From the NCBI RefSeq assembly GCF_040801785.1, contig NZ_CP161805.1, positions 2,108,001-2,172,000 of the forward strand: DNA of 64,000 bases, given 5' to 3'. Source of the DNA: Sulfitobacter sp. LCG007 (GTDB lineage: Bacteria; Pseudomonadota; Alphaproteobacteria; Rhodobacterales; Rhodobacteraceae). The position numbers and the translations under genes were made by a program. This document shows positions 20,601-28,254 of this stretch, piece by piece. Position 1 is the stretch's first letter. Each line of letters opens with the position of its first letter. A model generated the notes under the pieces. The model had not been told where the DNA came from and did no database searches. It was given only the letters and a program-made list of their open reading frames with translations.

Positions 20601-21050
20601 GCGCCCATCCAGGTCGCGCTCGAGATTCACGAAGATGCCGGAGATGTCGACCGAACCGAGCTCGAGCCGGCCCTCGAGCAGCGGGAGCGGCGCGAGACTG
20701 GCCCGCATTTCCGTGAAAGCGGCGATCTCCGCGCCGTTGGGATCTACAAGCCGCACGTTGTCGGCGCGCACCCTCGGATGCCATTCCTCGTCGATCACCG
20801 TGACGATATTGCCGACCTCGACACGGACATCCGGAACAAGCGCCTCGAGGCGCGTCTCGATCCTGCTGCGCAGCCATGTCGGCGCGTAGAGATCGCGCCC
20901 CTGCGCCCACACGACGGCAAGCCCGAGCGCCGCGGCGGAAAGGGTGACGCCCGCCAGCAGCCAGACACAGGTCATGATCGCGCGCCGGCGCTTGCGCCCG
21001 GGCCTCGGCGGCGCTGGCCCTCGCGGGGCGGTATCCGTTTCGTCCTGCAA
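17667..21050 (-). CDS. Large AsmA/YhdP-like envelope protein (DUF3971)
   Basis: About 1127 residues. The N-terminus has a basic patch (RPGRKRRRA) followed by a membrane anchor (VWLLAGVTLSAAALGLAVVWAQG), and the long remainder is predicted beta-rich and periplasmic, with repeated segments such as LGSVDISGIFVNLERD and a C-terminal AsmA-type region (ISPVYLINGIGSLFTR). Such proteins of the YhdP/TamB/AsmA group bridge the envelope and carry phospholipids to the outer membrane. The start is uncertain: a TTG at 21050 keeps the basic patch and leaves room for divergent promoters; a TTG at 21170 would leave only 14 bases to bcp; the first ATG (20975) would cut off the basic patch. Confidence 0.8.
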   Translation of the reverse strand: MQDETDTAPRGPAPPRPGRKRRRAIMTCVWLLAGVTLSAAALGLAVVWAQGRDLYAPTWLRSRIETRLEALVPDVRVEVGNIVTVIDEEWHPRVRADNVRLVDPNGAEIAAFTEMRASLAPLPLLEGRLELGSVDISGIFVNLERDLDGRVSLSSGVTVKGPARKADNLGQMLSELGELLLEPGLANLRHVGFRSLTLRIDDHASGRSWTIDGGRMNVERRGAELSASADLALLGGGATVATLAANYTGRIDSRASEFGVTLNDLDAADIAAVGPAFAWLQALNAPISGSVRGDVAGDGTMGTLNVSLQIGAGAIQPDPSASPIPIQGARSYFSYLPAEGRLRFDELSVQSRWVSGRLEGQAFLDDTATSIRRDLVGQFRLSDLTLDPPDLYSEPVVISAAEMDLKLELDPFALRVGRLQITDQDRRLRAKGAVTVGDEGWEIAADASLDEMTGARLLELWPALAVKGARKWLGENMRGGVLRDADMAVRARQGHEPDLYLGFDFEEADFTFLKTMPPIEGASGHASLVRDRFVISLDAGEVAAPEGGTIGIAGSSFIVPDTRQKDGAPAVIRLRTDGSITATLALLDLPPLGILQKADLPVSLAEGSAQLNGVIALPLIKNLPKEEVTFDFAGTLRQVRTENLVKNRVLSAPELSLRADNDAVEIGGAGTLDGVAFDTTWRQPLGAPGAGSKVAGTIDISQAALDRFGIDLPPGTLGGEGRGLIEVDLPRDGPPGFSLGSDLRGLTLSVPALGWVKPASQTGDLLVAGTLGQVPQVDRLMVRGAGLSAEGSVRLREGGQLDRVRFDRVSLGGWLDAPIDIRGQGAGAPVAISLNGGTLDLRLAKFGESGAGSSENVPLEVALNRLQISDTIAIENLRGSFSTGGGLDGSFTGNVNGGTAIAGRVVPQNGRSAVRLTSQDAGGVFASAGLLKQARGGAMDLSLLPVGTGGAFDGTLNVRDTSVQDAPAMAALLNAISIVGLLDELSGNGIAFSEVDARFRMSPSQITLTEASAVGPSMGLSMDGIYSPASGQLQMQGVISPVYLINGIGSLFTRKGEGVLGFNYALTGPAQAPEVSVNPLSVLAPGMLRNIFRAPPPTPPRAEGEAPPSRAAQEIRPARVVRRGEDR

Positions 21051-21184
21051 CGTGCTCGCTGCCTTCGGCGGCCAATGTGGCTCTGTCCTCGCGGTGCGGT
21101 CTGTCCGTTCTTCCGCTCTTCCCTCTGACGGGCTGTGCCCTAATATGTCAGGCTCGTCCCCAGCTTCCAAGCCGAGAGAGAGCC

Positions 21185-21643
21185 ATGCTTGATGTTTCCC
21201 GTCCCGCTCCCGATTTCACACTGCCCGGCACGACCGGAGAAGTCACTCTTTCAGCCCTGAAGGGCAAGCCGGTGGTGCTGTTCTTCTATCCAAAGGACGA
21301 CACGCCCGGCTGCACGACGGAAAACGTCGGCTTTTCCGACAAGCGCGGCGAGTTTGAGGCGGCCGGCGCGCATGTCTTCGGGATTTCCAAGGACACGCTC
21401 AAGAAGCACGAGAAATTCGCCGCAAAGCATGACCTCAAGGTTCCGCTCCTGTCCGACGCCGACGGTACGGTCTGCGAGGATTATGACGTCTGGAAGGAAA
21501 AAAGCATGTACGGCAAGACCTACATGGGGATCGAGCGGACAACCGTGCTGATCGACGCGGAAGGCAATGTCGCCCAGGTCTGGGAGAAGGTGAAGGTGCC
21601 GGGACATGTGGAGGCGGTGCTGACTGCGGTGCAGGGGCTCTGA
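21185..21643 (+). CDS. bcp: Bcp-type thiol peroxidase (peroxiredoxin)
   Basis: 152 residues from ATG 21185. Reduces hydrogen and organic peroxides using a thioredoxin-type reductant. The peroxidatic cysteine is in DDTPGCTTENVGFSD (about residue 45), with the conserved Pro-Thr-Cys environment. The residue five positions later, which is the resolving cysteine in E. coli Bcp, is valine here, so this is a one-Cys or alternative-resolving type; another cysteine is in DGTVCEDYDVW. The rest (YGKTYMGIERTTVLID) is typical. It is the first gene of a plus-strand run and is divergent from the AsmA-like gene. Confidence 0.92.
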   Translation: MLDVSRPAPDFTLPGTTGEVTLSALKGKPVVLFFYPKDDTPGCTTENVGFSDKRGEFEAAGAHVFGISKDTLKKHEKFAAKHDLKVPLLSDADGTVCEDYDVWKEKSMYGKTYMGIERTTVLIDAEGNVAQVWEKVKVPGHVEAVLTAVQGL

Positions 21644-21657
21644 GTACTCCGGCCGCG

Positions 21658-22470
21658 ATGAAGCCGCTGGCGCAGATGGCCGAGGCGGTGCTGCGCACTG
21701 CCGACGGGCGACGCAAATGCGCGCTCTCGCGGCAGTACGCGGCCGAATGGCGTGCGGCGCGCGAAGCGGGCGACCTTCCCGAGATCGGCCATGCCGACCC
21801 CCCGCCCCATCCGGCACGGCCGGAGCGGCCCGAGCTGCTGTCGCCACGCGATGTGCCGCGCCGCAGGCCCGGCTCGCCCGAGGGACGGATCGCGCTGCTG
21901 CACGCCGTCGCCCATATCGAACTGAACGCGGTCGATCTGCACTGGGACATCATCGCACGCTTCTCGCAGATCAGGATGCCGCCCGGCTTCTATGATGACT
22001 GGGTCAAGGCTGCTGACGAGGAATCGAAGCATTTCAATCTGGTATGCGACTGTCTTGAAGAAATGGGCAGCCACTACGGTGCCCTTCCGGCGCATGCGGG
22101 CATGTGGCGTGCCGCCGAGGACACCGCTTCTGACCTGATGGGCCGTCTGGCCGTGGTGCCGATGGTGCTCGAGGCGCGCGGACTGGATGTGACGCCTGGC
22201 ATGATCGAGATTTTCCGCAAGGCCGGCGCCGCCCCGACCGTGTCCGCGCTCGAGGTGATCTATGCCGAAGAGGTAAGCCACGTCGCCTATGGATCGAAGT
22301 GGTTTCACTTTCTCTGCGGGCGCCACGAACTCGACCCGAAGGAGACGTTTCACGGGCTCGTGCGCCGATATTTCCACGGCGCGCTGAAGCCACCCTTCAA
22401 CGAGGAAAAGCGGGCCGATGCCGGAATACCGCCGGACTTCTACTGGCCGCTGGCCGAAGGGCGGATCTGA
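21658..22470 (+). CDS. DUF455 ferritin-like protein
   Basis: 270 residues, ATG 21658, 14 bases after bcp and probably cotranscribed with it. The family signature is present: RRRPGSPEGRIALLHAVAHIELNAVDLHWDI, then DDWVKAADEESKHFNLVCDCL, and ALEVIYAEEVSHVAYGSKWF. The pattern of E/H pairs (AHIELNA, DEESKHF, AEEVSHVAYG) is that of a ferritin-like four-helix bundle with a di-metal site, as in MiaE-like proteins. The substrate is unknown. Pairing with a peroxiredoxin is suggestive of redox or metal stress, but that is inference from context only. Confidence 0.87.
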   Translation: MKPLAQMAEAVLRTADGRRKCALSRQYAAEWRAAREAGDLPEIGHADPPPHPARPERPELLSPRDVPRRRPGSPEGRIALLHAVAHIELNAVDLHWDIIARFSQIRMPPGFYDDWVKAADEESKHFNLVCDCLEEMGSHYGALPAHAGMWRAAEDTASDLMGRLAVVPMVLEARGLDVTPGMIEIFRKAGAAPTVSALEVIYAEEVSHVAYGSKWFHFLCGRHELDPKETFHGLVRRYFHGALKPPFNEEKRADAGIPPDFYWPLAEGRI

Positions 22471-22655
22471 CACGTCGCCAAGTCGTTGAGATCGGCGGAT
22501 TTTCGCCAAGAAGGCGGATTTCGGCACATTGCCGCGGAACCTTTCTGGCTGAAGGGTTGCCCGACAGCGGCCTCCTCTCTAAGCAAATGGCATCACGTCT
22601 ACTACCGGGTGGGGAACCGGGGGCGCGACTTCAGAACCGGAAAAGGGGCGGAACA

Positions 22656-23987
22656 TTGCGGACACGGCTGGCAATCAGGATTCATTCCGCTCTCGAGCAC
22701 TGGTTTCCCGAACGCCGCGTCTTTCTCAAGTCCGATGCAGATACCCGTTTCATACGCCTGCGTCCGGGAACGCAGCTGCTGACCCTGGCCGGCTGTTCGA
22801 CACTTGTCGCCTGGTCCATCGTGGCGACATCAATCCTTCTCATGGACAGCATCGGCGCCGACAACCTGCGCGAGCAGGCACGGCGCGACCAGGACAGCTA
22901 CAAGGCGCGGCTCGACGACCTGTCCGCGCAGCGCGACGGGCGTGCCGCCGAGGCGCGCGCGGCACAGGGACGCTTCAATGCCGCCCTCGCCCAGATTTCC
23001 CAGATGCAGTCCGACCTGCTTGCATCCGAAACCCGCCGCCGGGAACTCGAGACCGGCATCGAGGTGATCCAGGCAACCCTGCGGGACACGATGCGCGAAC
23101 GTGAGATGGCCCGCAATGCGCTGGCCGAGATCGAGGGCGTATCCGAAGACGCCGACGGCAACATGGCGCTGGCCTCCGGCGATTCCCCGGTTCCGCTCGA
23201 TTTCCTGTCCGATGCGCTGGCACGCGCCGCTGCCGAGCGTGACGAGATCCGCATCAGCGCCGATGATGCGATCAGCGCCGCCGACGAGCTCGCCTATCAG
23301 ATCGAGCTGATGCGCGAGCAGAACGACACGATCTTCCGGCAGCTCGAGGAAGCGATGTCCGTCTCCGTCACGCCGCTCGACAAGATGTTCAAGTCGGCGG
23401 GAATGAATCCCGACCGTGTGCTTGACCAGGTGCGCCGGGGTTACTCGGGACAGGGTGGGCCGCTGACACCGATATCCTTCTCGACGCGCGGACAGGAACC
23501 GAGTGCGGATGCGCAGCGCGCCAATGCCCTGCTGGGCCAGATGGACCGCCTGAACCTCTACCGCATCGCCGCCGAGCGCGCGCCTTTCGCCGAGCCGGTC
23601 AAGTCGGCCTTCCGCTTCACCAGCGGCTTCGGCGCGCGGCGCGATCCGATAACCGGGGGCCGGCGCATGCATGAAGGGCTCGACTTCGCGGCCGCCTACG
23701 GCACACCCCTTTATGCGACCGCCGACGGCACCGTAACAAAGGCGGGTTGGGGCTCGGGATACGGGCGCATGGTCCAGATCCGTCACGACTTCGGGATCGA
23801 GACCGTTTACGGTCACCTGTCCAAACTCAACGTGAAGGTCGGCCAAAAGGTCTCGCGCGGGGATCGCATCGGTGATATGGGATCGTCTGGACGCTCGACC
23901 GGGACGCATCTGCACTACGAGGTGCGCGTGAATGGTCGGCCGGTAAATCCAATGACATACATCAAGGCAGCGAGAGATGTTTTCTAA
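22656..23987 (+). CDS. DUF5930/M23 peptidoglycan endopeptidase
   Basis: 443 residues from TTG 22656, chosen because AAGGGGCGG lies just upstream and the product then begins LRTRLAIRIHSALEHWFPERRVF, the usual N-terminus of DUF5930 proteins in Rhodobacterales. One membrane helix (about residues 45-65) is followed by a long coiled coil (about 75-200) and a C-terminal M23 (LytM) domain. Zinc ligands appear intact: MHEGLDFA (His and Asp) and GTHLHYEV (HxH). It would cut peptide cross-links in the periplasm while anchored in the inner membrane. Its last 11 bases overlap the bactofilin gene, an arrangement implying a joint role in localised cell-wall remodelling. Confidence 0.88.
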   Translation: MRTRLAIRIHSALEHWFPERRVFLKSDADTRFIRLRPGTQLLTLAGCSTLVAWSIVATSILLMDSIGADNLREQARRDQDSYKARLDDLSAQRDGRAAEARAAQGRFNAALAQISQMQSDLLASETRRRELETGIEVIQATLRDTMREREMARNALAEIEGVSEDADGNMALASGDSPVPLDFLSDALARAAAERDEIRISADDAISAADELAYQIELMREQNDTIFRQLEEAMSVSVTPLDKMFKSAGMNPDRVLDQVRRGYSGQGGPLTPISFSTRGQEPSADAQRANALLGQMDRLNLYRIAAERAPFAEPVKSAFRFTSGFGARRDPITGGRRMHEGLDFAAAYGTPLYATADGTVTKAGWGSGYGRMVQIRHDFGIETVYGHLSKLNVKVGQKVSRGDRIGDMGSSGRSTGTHLHYEVRVNGRPVNPMTYIKAARDVF

Positions 23988-24480
23988 GAGCAAGATCAAC
24001 GAACCCGGCCCGAAGCAGCCCGAACAGGACCGGCCGGCACAGAGCTCCGGGAGCGCCTCCGCGACGCCCTCGTCCCAAGGCAGCGACTACAAGGCGAGCG
24101 CGCCCAAGCCCAAGCCGCCGGCCTCTGTCCTCTCTTCCGATCTGCACGTCACCGGCAACATGAAGACCACCGGCGATATCCAGGTCGAAGGCACGGTCGA
24201 AGGCGACATTCGCGCCCACCTGCTGACCATCGGCGAGACGGCGACGATCAAGGGCGAGGTGATCGCGGACGATATCGTCGTCAATGGCCGTGTGGTGGGA
24301 CGCGTGCGGGGATTGAAGGTCAGGCTGACCTCGACTGCCCGTGTCGAGGGCGACATCATCCACAAGACGATCGCGATCGAATCCGGCGCCCATTTCGAGG
24401 GCTCGGTGCAGCGTCAGGACGATCCGCTCAACCCCGGCGCAAAGACGGCGCCCGTGGCCAAGCCGAACCCGGCTTCCTGA
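23977..24480 (+). CDS. Bactofilin family cytoskeletal protein
   Basis: 167 residues. The start ATG 23977 lies inside the end of the M23 gene (11-base overlap). Central bactofilin domain at about residues 48-140 with the right-handed beta-helix repeats LHVTGNMKTTGDIQVEGTVEGDI, then TIGETATIKGEVIADDIVVNG and ALR-like RVRGLKVRLTSTARVEGDI, flanked by Pro/Ser-rich disordered tails. Bactofilins polymerise without nucleotide on the cytoplasmic face of the membrane and recruit wall enzymes. The overlapping M23 gene is its probable partner. A terminator follows at 24505. Confidence 0.93.
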   Translation: MFSKSKINEPGPKQPEQDRPAQSSGSASATPSSQGSDYKASAPKPKPPASVLSSDLHVTGNMKTTGDIQVEGTVEGDIRAHLLTIGETATIKGEVIADDIVVNGRVVGRVRGLKVRLTSTARVEGDIIHKTIAIESGAHFEGSVQRQDDPLNPGAKTAPVAKPNPAS

Positions 24481-24504
24481 GCGTCATCGCAGTTTCATGG
24501 CGGG

Positions 24505-24525
24505 CGCCGGTCCATTGGGCCGGCG
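24505..24525 (+). terminator. Rho-independent terminator after the bactofilin gene
   Basis: Arms CGCCGGTCC and GGGCCGGCG (one G-T wobble) with a 3-nt loop, followed by TCTTGCTTTTG, 25 bases beyond the stop codon. It ends the M23-bactofilin transcript. Confidence 0.75.
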
Positions 24526-24693
24526 TCTTGCTTTTGCGCGGACCCACCCTGCGCGCAATCGATCGCGACCGGACGCGCCTGATGGCAGCTGTCCGCGACT
24601 GCCGGATTTGATCTCGGACAAGGCCGGTCCGGAATTTCTCGGCTAGCTTGCCGTCCATCGAATGGGCAAAACGCCGGATCGCGGGAGGAAGTG

Positions 24694-25239
24694 ATGAAGA
24701 TCATGATCGTATATGCCACCGTCGAGGGCCAGACCGGCAAGATCGCGCGGTTCGTCGAGTCCGAACTGCGCACCTCGGGTCAGAGGACAGAGCTTTTGGA
24801 TACGGCTCGGCGGGTCGACCCGGTCTCGTTCAGCGGTATCGACCTTGTCGTGCTGGCGGCCCCCGTGCACGAAAGGCGGCATCCGCAGACATTCGAGATT
24901 TTCGTCGCCACCCATCGAAAGGGCATGTCGGCGATCCCGACACTGATGATCTCGGTCAGTCTCAGCGCGGCTTTCCCGGAAGGGAGGGAAGCCGCGGCGG
25001 ACTATTTGACGGAGATGTCCATGCGTACCGGCTTCACGCCGGACGAGTCGCTGCTATGCGCGGGCGCGGTGCGGGTGGAGAACTACGACTATTTCGCCGA
25101 ACAGGTTCTGCGGCACGTGGTGTTGCGGGGCCGCGACTACGACCCCGCGAAAGGTTCGCACGAGTTTACCGACTGGACGGAGCTCAGGCGGGTCGTTTCG
25201 GACTTCGTCACCGAAGAGGCCGAGCTCGACCTGCCCTGA
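24694..25239 (+). CDS. Flavodoxin-fold protein, HemG-like
   Basis: 181 residues from ATG 24694, with GGAGG 5 bases upstream; the adjacent GTG at 24691 is too close to the binding site. The FMN phosphate loop is in IMIVYATVEGQTGKIARFV (residues 3-21), and the central strand VVLAAPVHERRHPQTFEIFV is followed by LMISVSLSAAFP. This layout is that of menaquinone-dependent protoporphyrinogen oxidase (HemG) and related flavodoxins. Rhodobacterales commonly use other protoporphyrinogen oxidases, so the physiological substrate is open. It converges on the cyclophilin genes with a 12-base gap. Confidence 0.75.
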   Translation: MKIMIVYATVEGQTGKIARFVESELRTSGQRTELLDTARRVDPVSFSGIDLVVLAAPVHERRHPQTFEIFVATHRKGMSAIPTLMISVSLSAAFPEGREAAADYLTEMSMRTGFTPDESLLCAGAVRVENYDYFAEQVLRHVVLRGRDYDPAKGSHEFTDWTELRRVVSDFVTEEAELDLP

Positions 25240-25251
25240 GCGCCCGCGCGA

Positions 25252-25803
25252 TCACCGGGTGACGGTGACCTTCTTCATCACGTCAGGCTTGCCGACGACA
25301 GATCCATTCGCGCCCGTGCCCCGCTTGATGGCGTCCAGCACGTCGAGCCCGTCGGTCACGCGGCCGACGACGGTATATTGACCATTCAGGAAATGGCCCT
25401 CGTCGAACATGATGAAGAACTGGCTGTTGGCCGAATCCGGATCCTGCGAGCGGGCCATCCCGACGACGCCGCGGTCGAAGGGAACGTCCGAGAATTCGGC
25501 GGCGAGATCGGGGGCGTCAGATCCGCCCATGCCGGCGCGGGACATGTCGCCGCCTTCATGACCGAAGCGCACGTCGCCGGTCTGGGCCATGAAGCCGTCG
25601 ATGACGCGGTGGAACACCACCCCGTCATAGGCGCCCGAGCTTGCAAGCTCCGCCAGACGGGCGGCGTGATTGGGCGCCACATCATCAAGCAGGTCGACCG
25701 TGATCGTACCGTTCGCCTCGCCTGCGACCTCGATCTGCATCTCGGTTGCCAGAGACGGACCGGCCAGAAGAAGGCCGGCTGCGAAAAGGATCGCCCTAGA
25801 CAT
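25252..25803 (-). CDS. ppiA: Periplasmic cyclophilin-type peptidyl-prolyl isomerase
   Basis: 183 residues. A signal peptide (MSRAILFAAGLLLAGPSLA) precedes a compact bacterial cyclophilin domain with VVFHRVIDGFMAQTGD, the active-site arginine in FHRVI, and SANSQFFIMFDEGHFLNGQYTVVG. It should accelerate proline isomerisation during folding of exported proteins. Its ATG overlaps the stop of the upstream cytoplasmic cyclophilin by 8 bases, so the pair is an operon created by gene duplication: the two share most of the motifs but only this one has a signal peptide. Confidence 0.93.
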   Translation of the reverse strand: MSRAILFAAGLLLAGPSLATEMQIEVAGEANGTITVDLLDDVAPNHAARLAELASSGAYDGVVFHRVIDGFMAQTGDVRFGHEGGDMSRAGMGGSDAPDLAAEFSDVPFDRGVVGMARSQDPDSANSQFFIMFDEGHFLNGQYTVVGRVTDGLDVLDAIKRGTGANGSVVGKPDVMKKVTVTR

Positions 25804-26302
25804 CGGCGGCGACCTTGACCGAAATCATCCGGTCAGGGCTTGCGGGCGGCTCTCCGCGGGTAATGGCATCGACATGCTCCATCCCCGAGATGACCTGACC
25901 GTAAACGGTGTACTGGCCGTTCAGGAAGTCGTTGTCCTTGAAGTTGATGAAGAACTGGCTGTTGGCCGAATCCGGGTTCGAGGATCGGGCCGCGCCCAGC
26001 GATCCGCGGGCATGTGGAACCTTCGAGAACTCGGCCGGCACGTTCGGCAGGTCCGAGCCACCGGTGCCGGCAAGACGGATGTTGAAACCGTCTTCCATGT
26101 CACCGTGCTCGACATCGCCCGTCTGCGCCATGAAACCATCGATCACGCGGTGGAAGCAGACGTTGTCATAGGCCCCGGCCCGGGCGAGCTGCTTCATCCG
26201 TTCGACATGCTTGGGGGCCACGTCCGGCAGAAGCTCGATGGTAACCGTGCCGCCACTCAGCTCCATCAGAATCGTGTTTTCGGGGTCCTTGATCTCGGCC
26301 AT
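25796..26302 (-). CDS. ppiB: Cytoplasmic cyclophilin-type peptidyl-prolyl isomerase
   Basis: 168 residues from ATG 26302, preceded by AGGAG at 8 bases; the frame extends 6 codons further without support. No signal peptide. Catalytic region NVCFHRVIDGFMAQTGDVEHGD and SANSQFFINFKDNDFLNGQYTVYGQV. It is the first gene of the two-cyclophilin operon and is divergent from pgk across 130 bases that must hold both promoters. Role: folding assistance for cytoplasmic proteins. Confidence 0.94.
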   Translation of the reverse strand: MAEIKDPENTILMELSGGTVTIELLPDVAPKHVERMKQLARAGAYDNVCFHRVIDGFMAQTGDVEHGDMEDGFNIRLAGTGGSDLPNVPAEFSKVPHARGSLGAARSSNPDSANSQFFINFKDNDFLNGQYTVYGQVISGMEHVDAITRGEPPASPDRMISVKVAADV

Positions 26303-26432
26303 CTGAGGCGCTCCTGTCACTTTGGTTTGCGCCTAGGTAATCTTCGCGGGCACGATTGCCAAGCCGCGCATTGACCTGCATCGGGTTTGGATCAAAACAC
26401 TTCCGTGAATACCAAAGGGAAAGGATCGCAGG

Positions 26433-27620
26433 ATGGCCTGGAAGACGCTGGACGACATGGACCTGGACGGCAAGCGGGTGCTGGTGCGCGTCGACATCAA
26501 CGTGCCTGTCGAGGACGGTCGCGTAACGGACACGACCCGGATCGAGCGCATCGTGCCGACCGTCGAGGACATCCTCGCGAAGGGCGGCATCCCGATATTG
26601 CTGGCCCATTTCGGCCGGCCGAAGGGCAAGGTGGTTCCGGAGATGTCCCTGCGCATCACCCTTCCCGCGCTGGAAAAGGCCCTGGGCCGGAGCGTGACAT
26701 TTGTCGGGTCGCCCGATCCGGATGATCTGGGCAAGCTCGCGCCCGGCAGCGTCGTTCTGGTCGAGAACACCCGTTTCAGCCCCAAGGAAGAGGCGAACGA
26801 CCCGGAGATGGCAGCCTTTCTCGCAAGCCTCGGCGACGTCTATTGCAACGACGCCTTTTCTGCCGCGCATCGCGCACATGCCTCGACCGAGGGGGTGGCG
26901 CATCTGCTGCCGAACTGCGCCGGCCGGTTGATGCAGGCCGAACTCGCGGCGCTCGAGGCTGCCCTGTCCCGGCCGAAACGGCCCGTGGCGGCGGTCGTGG
27001 GCGGGGCGAAGGTCTCGACCAAGATCGGCCTGCTCAAAAACCTCGTGGGCAAGCTCGACCTGCTGATCATCGGCGGCGGGATGGCCAACACGTTCCTTCT
27101 GGCCAAGGGCGCGCGTCTGGGGGCATCGTTGTCCGAGCCGGAACTGGTCGAGACCGCCAACAGCATCATGGCGAAAGCCGAGGCAACGGGTTGCACCATC
27201 ATGCTGCCGGTCGACGGGCTGGTGGCCCGTGAATTCAAGGCGGGGGCGGGCTACGAGGTCGTGAAGCTGTCCTCGGATACCATGCTCGACAACGACCAGA
27301 TGGTTCTCGACGCCGGGCCCGAGAGCATCGCCGCGATCACCGCGGCCTTCGCGGATCTGGAGACGCTGATCTGGAACGGCCCGCTTGGCGCTTTCGAGAT
27401 CCCGCCCTTCGATGCCGCGACAATGGCGGCGGCAAGGGATGCGGCAGAGCGCACGACATCGGGCGGGCTGGTTTCCGTCGCCGGTGGCGGCGATACGGTC
27501 GCGGCTCTGAATGCCGCGGGGGTGGCCGGAGATTTCACCTACGTCTCGACCGCCGGCGGCGCGTTTCTGGAATGGATGGAAGGCAAGACGCTGCCTGGCG
27601 TCGCGGCACTGGGCGGCTGA
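26433..27620 (+). CDS. pgk: Phosphoglycerate kinase
   Basis: 395 residues, standard length for bacterial Pgk. Reversible phosphate transfer between 1,3-bisphosphoglycerate and ADP in glycolysis and gluconeogenesis. Substrate-binding [11 protein letters not shown] (about residue 21) and [11 protein letters not shown] (about 56), the loop [23 protein letters not shown], and the nucleotide-binding C-domain with [10 protein letters not shown] and [12 protein letters not shown] are all present. ATG 26433 has AAAGGATCGCAGG upstream. About 195 bases without a recognisable gene follow before the ftsB-like gene. Confidence 0.98.
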   Translation: MAWKTLDDMDLDGKRVLVRVDINVPVEDGRVTDTTRIERIVPTVEDILAKGGIPILLAHFGRPKGKVVPEMSLRITLPALEKALGRSVTFVGSPDPDDLGKLAPGSVVLVENTRFSPKEEANDPEMAAFLASLGDVYCNDAFSAAHRAHASTEGVAHLLPNCAGRLMQAELAALEAALSRPKRPVAAVVGGAKVSTKIGLLKNLVGKLDLLIIGGGMANTFLLAKGARLGASLSEPELVETANSIMAKAEATGCTIMLPVDGLVAREFKAGAGYEVVKLSSDTMLDNDQMVLDAGPESIAAITAAFADLETLIWNGPLGAFEIPPFDAATMAAARDAAERTTSGGLVSVAGGGDTVAALNAAGVAGDFTYVSTAGGAFLEWMEGKTLPGVAALGG

Positions 27621-27815
27621 TCGTCTCGGCTGTGAAGCACCACTCCAATGCCTGGCGCGCCCCGCTCCGCAGGCCGGGCCGGGTTTCGGCGGTGCGGAAT
27701 TGCATCACTTGCAGACCCTTCGTGAACCCCGTGTTTTCATGGGATTCACTCCGCGATTGGCACATGCGATAGTTCCCGTACGTCCAGCAAGAGGCGCGCC
27801 GAGGCAGAAAGAAGA

Positions 27816-28115
27816 ATGAACCGAACCGCACGACCCGCACTGGGAAACTTCGCCTTCTTCTCGATCGCGTTCTGCGTCGCGACCTACTTCACCTTCGCGG
27901 CGGTCCAGGGCGACTTCGGACTGTTCCGGAGGGCGGAAGTCGAGGCGGAATCCCGCGCCCTGCAGGCAGAACTCGACGCGCTGAATGTCGATGTGGCGCG
28001 AATGGAGAATCTCACCCGCAGGCTCTCGGACGACTATCTCGATCTCGATCTGCTCGACGAGCAGGCACGCTCGGTGCTCGGCATGATCCGCACCGACGAG
28101 ATCGTGATCCGCTGA
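27816..28115 (+). CDS. FtsB/DivIC-type septum formation protein
   Basis: 99 residues. One N-terminal membrane helix (FAFFSIAFCVATYFTFAAVQG, about 12-32) is followed by a coiled coil (about 40-72: VEAESRALQAELDALNVDVARMENLTRRL) and a short C-terminal segment LLDEQARSVLGMIRTDEIVIR. This is the architecture of FtsB, which joins FtsL and FtsQ at the division site. In many alphaproteobacteria the gene sits just upstream of pdhA as here. The 139-base gap to pdhA holds a separate promoter, so it is not obligatorily part of the pdh transcript. Confidence 0.85.
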   Translation: MNRTARPALGNFAFFSIAFCVATYFTFAAVQGDFGLFRRAEVEAESRALQAELDALNVDVARMENLTRRLSDDYLDLDLLDEQARSVLGMIRTDEIVIR

Positions 28116-28180
28116 TCTTGGAGGCGAACGGCCCGAGCGGCCAATTGTCTCTCGCCTTGCCCTTACGAATCCGCTAAGCA

Positions 28181-28209
28181 TTGACGATAGTTTAACGCTA
28201 AACTATTTG
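28181..28209 (+). promoter_or_regulatory. pdhA promoter with overlapping 20-bp operator
   Basis: TTGACG (28181-28186) and TATTTG (28204-28209) are 17 bases apart and form a good sigma-70 promoter. The whole spacer and the start of the -10 are covered by a perfect inverted repeat, ATAGTTTAACGCTAAACTAT (28187-28206). A repressor bound there would block RNA polymerase. The core recurs upstream of lpd at 14473-14486, supporting a pyruvate dehydrogenase regulon. Confidence 0.7.
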
Positions 28210-28254
28210 CCCGCGGGTGGTGCAAGACACCCCGGCCAACAAGGGAGGTGCCAC

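Noticed and set aside
17445-21128. Plus-strand open frame of about 1227 codons opposite the AsmA-like gene
   Set aside because: Composition is Arg/Gly/His/Asp-rich without any domain, it is the antisense shadow of a clear envelope-protein gene, and it runs into queA on the left. High G+C gives long open antisense frames.
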